This document shows positions 25,641 through 33,007 of a DNA stretch of 33,007 nucleotides, piece after piece (positions within the stretch are counted from its first letter, which is position 1; each line of letters begins with the position of its first letter). The notes under the pieces are model-generated. The model was not told the DNA's origin. It did not search any database and saw nothing but the letters and a program-made list of their open reading frames with translations. The position numbers and the translations under genes are program-made. The stretch is from Candidatus Moraniibacteriota bacterium (GTDB lineage: Bacteria; Patescibacteriota; Minisyncoccia; CAIUEV01): NCBI GenBank assembly GCA_016867255.1, contig VGKB01000004.1, positions 1-33,007 on the forward strand, read 5' to 3'.

Positions 25641-26519
25641 CTAGAGTTTTTTCTCCTTTTTTTGAAGATAGGGAGAGAAAGTAAAAAGGGAACGGAATAC
25701 GCGTCCGCTAATAAGTTTTAGTTTGTTTTTAAGCCCCCGCGCCCTGATTTTCCTGTCAACTTCCTGCTCAGAGATTTCTTGGGGATTGATTTTTTTGTGG
25801 GGGAAGGCCAGAAGAAACCCCCAGACATTGGAGAAATACGGCATGAAATAGCGGTAAGAGTAAACCGCAGGGAAAATAGTTTGCAGGAGTCTTTTCAATT
25901 TAAAATGTTTCTTGTATTCCAATTCAGTTATCTCTGAAGAATGCATAGCCAGGACGCCTTCCGGTCTTAGATGTTTTTTAATGAGAGAATAAAAGTCTTT
26001 TTGGGATTTTATGGCTTTCGCGCCAAGGTCAAAAAACTCTACATCGGTGATGTCGGAAATAATAAGGTCGTATTCTTCATTGGAGTCGTTCAAGAAATTG
26101 CCGGCACTGTCTGTCACGAATTTTATTTTGGGATTATTGAAAGATCCTTGATGCACCTCCGGAAAGTGTTTTTTGAAAACTTTTACCACTTCCCTGTCAA
26201 TGTCAAGGGAAGTAATTTTGGCTACATTTTTGTATTTTAAGAGTTCCCGGGCCGTGGCGCCTTCGCCGGTGCCCAAGATCAAAATGTCCAGTTTCTTCTT
26301 TTCGGGGAGCAGCAGCATGGCAGGATGGATAAGGCATTCATGATAAACCCACTCGTCTTTTTCGGAACTTTGAGGGATGCCGTTAATGGAACAGCTTTTA
26401 CCAAAAAACTCCAAATCCATTATCTCAATTGTCTGGAAAGGGGTAGTTTTTTTCAGCAGCGTCTTTTTCTTTTTGAAATGGGGATGAACATAAGGCAGGT
26501 ATTTATCAACGTACCACAT
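25641..26519 (-). CDS. Spermidine synthase-like (polyamine aminopropyltransferase family)
   Basis: NGIPQSSEKDEWVYHECLIHPAML; ILILGTGEGATARELLK; SLDIDREVVKVFKKHFPE; YDLIISDITD. Track start 26540 is a TTG inside an A/T repeat; ATG at 26519 preferred. Confidence 0.8.
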   Translation of the reverse strand: MWYVDKYLPYVHPHFKKKKTLLKKTTPFQTIEIMDLEFFGKSCSINGIPQSSEKDEWVYHECLIHPAMLLLPEKKKLDILILGTGEGATARELLKYKNVAKITSLDIDREVVKVFKKHFPEVHQGSFNNPKIKFVTDSAGNFLNDSNEEYDLIISDITDVEFFDLGAKAIKSQKDFYSLIKKHLRPEGVLAMHSSEITELEYKKHFKLKRLLQTIFPAVYSYRYFMPYFSNVWGFLLAFPHKKINPQEISEQEVDRKIRARGLKNKLKLISGRVFRSLFTFSPYLQKKEKKL

Positions 26520-26529
26520 AAGGTAAATT

Positions 26530-27549
26530 TCAAATTTCAAATTTCAAATTGAATATCTCGTTAGCGTGTTTTTCGTATAGAATGTGAGGATGTTTGAAAT
26601 TATCTATTTCCTTTTCAATCTCGGCAATTCCGCGGCCTTCTATCTCGGAAAATCCCAAAGCGCGCATGCCATTTACGCTCATCATTTTGAGGACGGTTTT
26701 GACGTCCAAGACTGTCGGATCAAGGTGCAGCCCTTTTTGCAGGAGAGCGGCGAACTTTCCCGCTTCCCAAATGTCCAGCCGGTTGGAGCTGGCGGCGCCG
26801 TCGGTGCCCAAAGCCACATTAACCCCGGCTTTTAGGAGTTCAGCCACGGGGGCGATGCCGGAGCCGAGCTTCAAGTTGCTTAATGGGCAGTGCACCACGT
26901 GGGAGCCGGCGCGGGCCAGAATCTTAATATCTCTGCTAGTCAGCCAAACGCAATGGGCGAGAACTGTCCTGTTATCCAAGACGCCTAATTTGTTCAAATA
27001 CTCCACCGGCGTAGCTTTGTTGGCTTTCCGGCAGTCGTCAAATTCTTTTTTGGTTTCCGCCAAGTGAAGGTAAAAGACGGTGTTATATTTTTTGGCCAGC
27101 CGCTTGGCTTTCACCAGATTTTCCGCGCAGACGGTGTAAATGGTGTGAGTAATTACGCCGATTTTTACGAAGGGATGTTTTCGGTGCTCTTTTAGTTGTC
27201 TTTCCAAAATTTTAAAAGCTTCGTCCGGTGTTTTGTAGCTGGGGGCGGGGAAATCCACTAACGGTTCGCCCAGTAGGGCGGACATTTTTAGCTCCTCCGC
27301 GGCGCGGATAACCTCATCCTGAAAAAAGTACATGTCGGCAAAAGCGCGAATGCCGTTGCGGCGCATTTCCCGAAGGGCTTTTTTACTGTGGCGGTATACG
27401 AACTGCGGATTTAGTCTGGCTCTTTCCATGGGCCAAATGTGGTCTTCCAGCCAATTCCTAAGCGGCAGGTCTTCCGCCGTTCCCCGAAAAGCCACCATTG
27501 CGGCGTGAGTGTGGGCGTTAACCAGGGGAAGATTAAGCTTGATTTTCAT
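26530..27549 (-). CDS. Amidohydrolase, MTA/SAH deaminase-like (TRZ/ATZ family)
   Basis: NAHTHAAMVAFRGTAEDLPLRNWLEDHIWPMERA; HLAETKKE; HCPLSNLKLGSGIAPV; NVALGTDGAASSNRLD. Confidence 0.85.
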   Translation of the reverse strand: MKIKLNLPLVNAHTHAAMVAFRGTAEDLPLRNWLEDHIWPMERARLNPQFVYRHSKKALREMRRNGIRAFADMYFFQDEVIRAAEELKMSALLGEPLVDFPAPSYKTPDEAFKILERQLKEHRKHPFVKIGVITHTIYTVCAENLVKAKRLAKKYNTVFYLHLAETKKEFDDCRKANKATPVEYLNKLGVLDNRTVLAHCVWLTSRDIKILARAGSHVVHCPLSNLKLGSGIAPVAELLKAGVNVALGTDGAASSNRLDIWEAGKFAALLQKGLHLDPTVLDVKTVLKMMSVNGMRALGFSEIEGRGIAEIEKEIDNFKHPHILYEKHANEIFNLKFEI

Positions 27550-27794
27550 AATTTAGAATTTGAATTTTCGTATTTCAGTTTTATAGTACACATAATAAAA
27601 TAATTGCCCAAAAACAAAAATGTGCACTAAAACAAAAATTGCTCAAGAAAAAAGTGGATGTCCAAAAGGGGCTAATACCGTCAGGGTTTTTGCCAGCCAC
27701 GCCACTTGCGGCACAAAAAATCTAATAAAGAGGATAACCCGGAGATAAAAGCAAGGGGAAAATGAGGAGGAAAGTTAACTTCGGGTGGTAGAGT

Positions 27795-27822
27795 AAAAAA
27801 GACCCGCCAAAAGCGGGTCTTT
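27795..27822 (-). terminator. Terminator of the L,D-transpeptidase gene
   Basis: GACCCGC...GCGGGTC with TTTTTT on the minus strand. Confidence 0.8.
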
Positions 27823-27846
27823 GCGTGCGCTTGTTTGGCCGGTCCG

Positions 27847-28374
27847 TCACGGTATTACGGTGACGGAATCGCCAATCTTGACCGTCCGGAAGATCCGGGC
27901 GGCGTCCTCCTCGCGCAGGCGCACACAGCCACGCGAAGAGGGTTTCGGGCGGACCTCTCCTACATGGAGAAAGTGCCCGCCGACTGAAAACTGGACGGAG
28001 TACGGCATTGGCACTCCGCCATGTCTCCTTGAAAAGTATCGCTGGGCTTTCATCAGGACCCGAAACTTCCCTCGCGGGGTTTCAAATCCCCTGGCACCGG
28101 TGCAGACCGGCCCCCAGAAAGAAAGCTTGCCCCGCTCGTAGAAGCCAAAGTGCTGAGTCTTGAGAAAGACTCGCACTTCTCTTGGCTCCCGGGAAGAAAC
28201 TCTCTCGGGAACCGACTTACCCCGCGCCGTTACGGTACAGAGCGGCGCGGTGCCGGCCCAAACGATACTGTTTGTTGCGACAAAGAAAACCAATCCTTCC
28301 AAAAGAACGAAAACAAATGAGCTTTTTTTTCTCATTGTCTTGCCTTTCGGAAGTTTGGTAAAGAGGCGGAGCAA
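27847..28374 (-). CDS. L,D-transpeptidase (YkuD) domain protein
   Basis: Signal peptide; TPRGKFRV...FLHVGEVRPKPSSRGCVRLREEDAARIF. Confidence 0.82.
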   Translation of the reverse strand: MLRLFTKLPKGKTMRKKSSFVFVLLEGLVFFVATNSIVWAGTAPLCTVTARGKSVPERVSSREPREVRVFLKTQHFGFYERGKLSFWGPVCTGARGFETPRGKFRVLMKAQRYFSRRHGGVPMPYSVQFSVGGHFLHVGEVRPKPSSRGCVRLREEDAARIFRTVKIGDSVTVIP

Positions 28375-28712
28375 AAACTTGCCTCAGGATGGCTTTTTGA
28401 AGTGGGGCAAACATTTAAAATAACTTCCACCAAAAAAAGCCAGCCCGAAGCTCGCTTTTTACTGAAAACATTACAATTATACACCTTTTCAGGCAAAAAG
28501 TCAAGATTAGTGTCGCGCAATATAGTACTAAAAGTTGGGCGCTTGGACTTTTATTATTTTTTGTGTTATCTTTAATAAAAGTTTCTTTATTTAGTGATAC
28601 AAAAAGACAAAGATAAAATAAGGTTAAGAGCAGGTGGAGTTTAGGTTTTCTAATTTCACCGTTTTCTTTTTTGGTGTTTTGTTTAACCTCCATATCATTT
28701 TAAAAGCGTAAA

Positions 28713-29828
28713 GTGGCAAAAAAACAGAAAAAGATTAAAAAGAAAAGAGAAAAAGAGAAAAATAAGAAAAATAAACCAAAGGGCAAGTCAAAAGATAAGG
28801 TCTCGAAGCTGAAGGTCCAGAAGCTGGGGATTGATACAGATCCCGAGCGGCGGGAAATTTGGAAGCGGAATCTGGTGCTGGGAGGGATAATCGTGGTTCT
28901 CGCTTTGCTAAATATTTGGCTTTTCTCTTACCGCCGGGAAAATGGCCAGAATCTGGAATCGGAAGTCAGGCAGATCGCCGAACCGGCCGAGAGTGAATCG
29001 CAGGAGGATAGGAAACCAACTGATATGGAGCCGATTGAGAACAAAGAATGGGGCGGGGTCAGCGAAACGGAGAAAGATAGGATAAGACAGGCATTGCTCC
29101 GAAAAATAACGGAGAAGTGGGCAACGTACAAAAACACGGCTTACAACTTTGAGCTCAAATACCCGGATAATTGGGCCAAGCCGGCAGTGGAAAACGCGGC
29201 CGGCGCGGAGCTAAAATACAAAACGAAAATTGCCTTCAGGGATACCGGCATGGGGCCGGAAGCCGGCCAAAAAGGATTTGATATCTATATTTACCGTTTG
29301 CCAAGGGGTGTTAGGAACATTAGCGCTGATTACTCCAATAATCTTAACTTAAAAGATGGCGTGAATGAAGAATTCGGCCGATGCAAGGAAATCGGGACTG
29401 CCAGTGTGGGGAGCGCAAAGTATCCGGCGATGAAAATCTACGCTTTAGCAAGCGATCCCTGTTATAAAGAATCTTATTTTTATCTTTTGCAGAGAGGCGG
29501 AAACGCTTTTGAAATAGTGCCGGTGCCGGCTGGCGGATTTGGCTATGAAAACTATGACGGAGCCAGAGAGGTTGGAGAAACTTTGCCGGAGTTTGACAAT
29601 ATTCTTGCCACCTGGAAATTCACGGCGGGGGCTGGCGCTGTCCGTAAAGCGGTGCCGAGAATTACCGCGCCCAAACCGCTGGCGGAAACCAGAATCGTAA
29701 GTGGCAAGAGAGTATGCGCCAAGAAAAACGACAAGCCGCGTAAGAGCAAGACGAACAAAAAGAAGCATATGGATATGGAATGCTGTCTGGATCCGGACGA
29801 GTATCCTAATCCGTGGTGCAGCTATTAA
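28713..29828 (+). CDS. TM-anchored PsbP-like protein with Cys-rich C-terminal tail (GTG start)
   Basis: Lys-rich cytoplasmic N-term, TM, YNFELKYPDNW domain, tail CAKKNDKPRKSKTNKKKHMDMECCLDPDEYPNPWCSY. Confidence 0.72.
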   Translation: MAKKQKKIKKKREKEKNKKNKPKGKSKDKVSKLKVQKLGIDTDPERREIWKRNLVLGGIIVVLALLNIWLFSYRRENGQNLESEVRQIAEPAESESQEDRKPTDMEPIENKEWGGVSETEKDRIRQALLRKITEKWATYKNTAYNFELKYPDNWAKPAVENAAGAELKYKTKIAFRDTGMGPEAGQKGFDIYIYRLPRGVRNISADYSNNLNLKDGVNEEFGRCKEIGTASVGSAKYPAMKIYALASDPCYKESYFYLLQRGGNAFEIVPVPAGGFGYENYDGAREVGETLPEFDNILATWKFTAGAGAVRKAVPRITAPKPLAETRIVSGKRVCAKKNDKPRKSKTNKKKHMDMECCLDPDEYPNPWCSY

Positions 29829-29864
29829 ATTATAGTAATGGGTAATGGTACTTAACATATAAAA

Positions 29865-30860
29865 ATGAAAAGAAAAAAATTGGGCGTTCGCCAGCTGCAT
29901 CGTCATCTGAAAAAGCATCTTAAAAAACACTTGGCGCGGTACAGAAAGTTTAGAAAAAGGCGGCCGCACGCACATAAGGTGATAGTCTTAATGAGCGTAA
30001 CAATCCCCTTGATTCTAGGTTTAGTGTTTTTTGGTAGCGGCTCGCTGTTTCTGTACGAAAGCTACCAAGACCAGCTGAGCGAGATGCAGAAACAGGAAAT
30101 AACGGTTGATTTGCCCAATGTGCCGGACGATACGGCCAGTTGGAAAACTTACCAGGACGCGGCAACCAAATTTTCAGTTAAATATATTCCGCGTTGGGAC
30201 GAACCAAAAGTGGATACGGGAAGCGGGAAAAAATATGAGCGGAAAATTACTTTCTCTAACGGCTTGGATGCCGCCAGCGAGCAATTTAAAGGTTTTGAAG
30301 TTTATGTTTACAATGCCAATCTGTATCCCGGCCCGGCCAAAACGGGCAACCTGGTGCCCAAGGAAGATACTTACCAAAAAAACCGTTGCGATCAGCTGGA
30401 GTTTCCGGAAGCGGTGGTGGGCGAAGGAGATTATCCCGCTCAAGAAGTAGAAGTAGATTCACAAAATCGTTGCTTTGGGGAGGCTTATTTTTTCAGCGTG
30501 ACGCGGGGAGGCTACACCTACAACATAGTGCCGCTGGTCAATTTCAAGGGCGACAACCCGTTTGGCGGCGGAAAGAAATCGGAAGTGATTTTGGGGTTTC
30601 CCAAGTTTTTTGAGATTCTTTCCACTGTCGTGATTCCAGAACCGGAAAAATCTAAGGCAGAGGAGCCAACCAAACCAACCGTTAGCCAGAAAGTAATCAA
30701 AAAGGCTGTAGAACCCAAACCTAAGCGCGTGTTGGTTTCCAAGGCCAGTTGTGCCAAGAAAAACCATAAGGGCAAAAAGAGTAAAACGAAAGGCCGCCAT
30801 ATGGATGAGGATTGCTGTATGGATCCGGACGAATCACCCAACCCGCGCTGCCAGTACTAG
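29865..30860 (+). CDS. Paralogue of the preceding gene, same domain and tail
   Basis: TM; TKFSVKYIPRWDEPK domain; tail CAKKNHKGKKSKTKGRHMDEDCCMDPDESPNPRCQY. Confidence 0.75.
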   Translation: MKRKKLGVRQLHRHLKKHLKKHLARYRKFRKRRPHAHKVIVLMSVTIPLILGLVFFGSGSLFLYESYQDQLSEMQKQEITVDLPNVPDDTASWKTYQDAATKFSVKYIPRWDEPKVDTGSGKKYERKITFSNGLDAASEQFKGFEVYVYNANLYPGPAKTGNLVPKEDTYQKNRCDQLEFPEAVVGEGDYPAQEVEVDSQNRCFGEAYFFSVTRGGYTYNIVPLVNFKGDNPFGGGKKSEVILGFPKFFEILSTVVIPEPEKSKAEEPTKPTVSQKVIKKAVEPKPKRVLVSKASCAKKNHKGKKSKTKGRHMDEDCCMDPDESPNPRCQY

Positions 30861-30943
30861 TTAAAATCAAAGAGCAAAAGTCAAAAGACAAATATTTTAT
30901 ATCTGCCAAAGGCGGACGGATTGTCCAGATTAAAATATATTTT

Positions 30944-31618
30944 ATGTTTACTAGGGCGAGAATGAGAATTTCTGATTTTTTTAACCGGATTCCTTCGGTA
31001 GCGTTGATCCCGGCGGTGATGCTTCTGGCGCTGGGAATCGCGGCCTTTCTAATTTGGGTGGGAATAAAACTGTCGCCGGTGGTGATAAAGGAAGAGGGCG
31101 CTATAACCGAAGAGAGGAAAAAAGAAAAGGGAAAAAAGAACAACACTCCCGCCGGCGAAGAGGAAAACGGCTTTTGGGGAGAAAGCCCGTTTGGCGGCAA
31201 GGTGAACGGATTGCGTGATACCGGTTCAGATTTAGGGTTGGAAACGGGCGGTGGCACTGCCGGGGTAAACGGCGGAACCGAAAACAGCGGCGGCCAGACG
31301 GATCAAAACAACCAGAACGCCGTTTCCAACACTGCCGGAAGCTCATTAAGCTATGGTGACGAAGGAGAAGGAGGTACGGGCGCCCAAGCCGGCTCTTCTT
31401 ATTACGGCAAAAACCGGAACAGTAATAAATCCGTTTCCGGTTCCGGCAACGCTTCTAAGAGGTGCACCTATCCGGCAGGCGACATTAATGTTTGGTGGCA
31501 CAACGCCACCCAGCGGCAGAAAAACTGCTATATCAGCCAGCACGGACTACCGGATTTAAGCAGCAAGGTTCCCTATTTTTGCGGGTACGATAATAGCGAG
31601 GATTGTTATTATAGGTAA
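30944..31618 (+). CDS. TM-anchored low-complexity (Gly/Asn/Ser) protein with Cys-rich C-terminus
   Basis: ATG at 30944 or 30962 is more plausible than the track start 30812, which lies inside the preceding gene; TM IPSVALIPAVMLLALGIAAFLIWV; C-term CTYPAGDINVWWHNATQRQKNCYISQHGLP. Confidence 0.65.
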   Translation: MFTRARMRISDFFNRIPSVALIPAVMLLALGIAAFLIWVGIKLSPVVIKEEGAITEERKKEKGKKNNTPAGEEENGFWGESPFGGKVNGLRDTGSDLGLETGGGTAGVNGGTENSGGQTDQNNQNAVSNTAGSSLSYGDEGEGGTGAQAGSSYYGKNRNSNKSVSGSGNASKRCTYPAGDINVWWHNATQRQKNCYISQHGLPDLSSKVPYFCGYDNSEDCYYR

Positions 31619-31624
31619 GTTGTA

Positions 31625-31648
31625 GGTAATGTGTGATTACACGTTACC
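31625..31648. terminator. Putative bidirectional hairpin between convergent genes
   Basis: GGTAATGTGT-GATT-ACACGTTACC (9/10 pairs); no clear U-tract. Confidence 0.4.
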
Positions 31649-31650
31649 CA

Positions 31651-32589
31651 TTACCGTATCTTCAGCGAATAGAGGAATAGATTTTTGTCTCCGTTAGAGA
31701 AAACCACTTTTTTGCCCGATGAAAGATAGCTCGGCTCATTGGCGGTGTGATTGCCGATTTTTTTCCCGGCGCCGCTTTTGCTGACCGCGCGCTTGTATAG
31801 AAGGCCGTTATCGTTTACATTGCTGTAGACAATATATTTGTCATCCGGCGAGAGGGTGAAAGAAAATGGTTTTATCCCCTCAACCACTTCTCCGTTTTCA
31901 TCGTCATCCGCTTTCTTTTTGTATAATTTTCCGTCATTGACATTGATGTAATAGATGTAGTTTCCGCCGGAAGTGTAGACGGCGTTGTGGGAAGTGACGG
32001 AATTAATCTTTCTTCCCTCGTAGCTGTTGTCGTCGTCTTCCAGATTGATTCTGTAAAGCTTTCCTTCGTCCTCGGAGTTGCTGTAAACGATGTATTTGCC
32101 GTTTGGCGAATAGGCCGGATCAAGGGAGCTGACAGGATTGATCCGGGAGCCGTCGCTTTTTTCGTCGGCATTTTTACGATAAAGCTGGCTTTCTTTTGAT
32201 AGATTAACGTAAACAATGTAGCTGCCGTCGGGGGAGTAAGCCGGATTGGCGGCGTTGTCGTCCGTCAGGGGGCTGCCTTTGCTTTTAGAGCTGGCTTTTT
32301 TGCGGTAAAGCTTACCCTGGGTGCCGTCATTATTACTTACGCCGTAGACAATGTATTTTTTGTCGGGCGAGTAAATGGGGTCAAAGCTGGCGGCAGAATT
32401 CAATTTTTTAAGCTTTGAGGTCTTGGTTTTAGCCAAAGCAGACGAAATGGGCGAGGGAACAAGAGAATAGATGAGTGAATGGGTCGGCAAATCAGTAGAG
32501 AGCTGAAAGAAAGCAAAAATAAAAACTGAAAGCAAGGGTAAAAATATGGCTAGAAATCCTGTTTGGGGAAGTTTTTTTCCGGTACGCAC
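31651..32589 (-). CDS. Membrane-anchored TolB/WD40-like (PD40) beta-propeller protein
   Basis: Repeats DPxYSPDxKYIVYxxxNDxGxLYRKxA. Confidence 0.78.
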   Translation of the reverse strand: MRTGKKLPQTGFLAIFLPLLSVFIFAFFQLSTDLPTHSLIYSLVPSPISSALAKTKTSKLKKLNSAASFDPIYSPDKKYIVYGVSNNDGTQGKLYRKKASSKSKGSPLTDDNAANPAYSPDGSYIVYVNLSKESQLYRKNADEKSDGSRINPVSSLDPAYSPNGKYIVYSNSEDEGKLYRINLEDDDNSYEGRKINSVTSHNAVYTSGGNYIYYINVNDGKLYKKKADDDENGEVVEGIKPFSFTLSPDDKYIVYSNVNDNGLLYKRAVSKSGAGKKIGNHTANEPSYLSSGKKVVFSNGDKNLFLYSLKIR

Positions 32590-32730
32590 GGGGGTTGTTT
32601 TATTATTTGTTACCTCTATTAATTCTTTCTTATTTGGAATAATTATAGTACAAATATAGAGAAAAGCGAAACAATAGAAAATTACACCAAAACGCGCAAG
32701 TTTTATTTCTAATTTTTTAATTTCCCAATC

Positions 32731-33007
32731 GTGGCTACAAAAAACAAAAACAAAACGGAAAATGCTCCCGGGTTAAAACCGGCCGAGCCAGTAGCGCCGG
32801 CATCCCGGCCGGCGGCTAACAGCTCAAACAATACTGTGCTCTTGGTAATTGTAATCGTTCTCTTATCGCTAATAATTTTAGGCGCCCTCGGCTGGCTGGG
32901 CTGGAAGTTATGGAAGGGAACAAAAAATAAGTTTATGGATCGGGCGGGCCAAATGGCCGCAACGGAGCAGAGAATGGCGGCACCGCTTGACGAGATGGCC
33001 TACGAGG
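32731..33007 (+). CDS. TM-anchored hypothetical protein, partial (GTG start, runs off the right edge)
   Basis: VATKNKNKTENAPGLKPAEPVAPASRPAANSSNNTVLLVIVIVLLSLIILGALGWLGWKLW...; open to the window end. Confidence 0.6.
   Translation, partial: MATKNKNKTENAPGLKPAEPVAPASRPAANSSNNTVLLVIVIVLLSLIILGALGWLGWKLWKGTKNKFMDRAGQMAATEQRMAAPLDEMAYE

Noticed and set aside
26519-26540. Overlap between spermidine synthase-like and deaminase-like genes
   Set aside because: Depends on a TTG start inside an AAATTTC repeat; ATG at 26519 removes the overlap.

Overview
The window looks like a Patescibacteria/CPR-type bacterial chromosome segment. That assignment is inferred from gene style, intergenic palindromes and many small membrane-anchored proteins; no taxonomic marker was tested. 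The left end carries a Fic protein (truncated by the window edge), a nucleotidyltransferase operon and an HTH-phosphoribosyltransferase fusion. From 4.3 to 11.8 kb there is a compact accessory cluster of three aminoacyl-tRNA-synthetase-like proteins: a HisRS-like class II protein, an AsnRS/AsnA-like class II core without an anticodon-binding domain, and a LeuRS whose CP1 editing domain is cleanly missing. With them are an S66/MccF-like peptidase, a SAM methyltransferase and an amidohydrolase. This is the best candidate for an undescribed system, possibly aminoacyl-adenylate or aminoacyl-tRNA-dependent small-molecule biosynthesis or immunity. At about 12 kb lies a tRNA-Asn(GTT) flanked by partial tRNA copies, one of them split by palindromes. 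The right two-thirds is mostly cell-envelope and housekeeping genes: NHL propeller, DUF348/G5/DPBB protein, transglutaminase-like protein, NUDIX, ValRS (with a palindromic element inside its coding sequence), CapA, spermidine synthase-like plus MTA/SAH deaminase-like, L,D-transpeptidase, PsbP-like anchored proteins with a shared Cys-rich tail, and a WD40/TolB-like protein. There is also a MITE-like 23-bp inverted-repeat element beside a truncated ABC ATPase. All calls are from reading the sequence; no searches were run.
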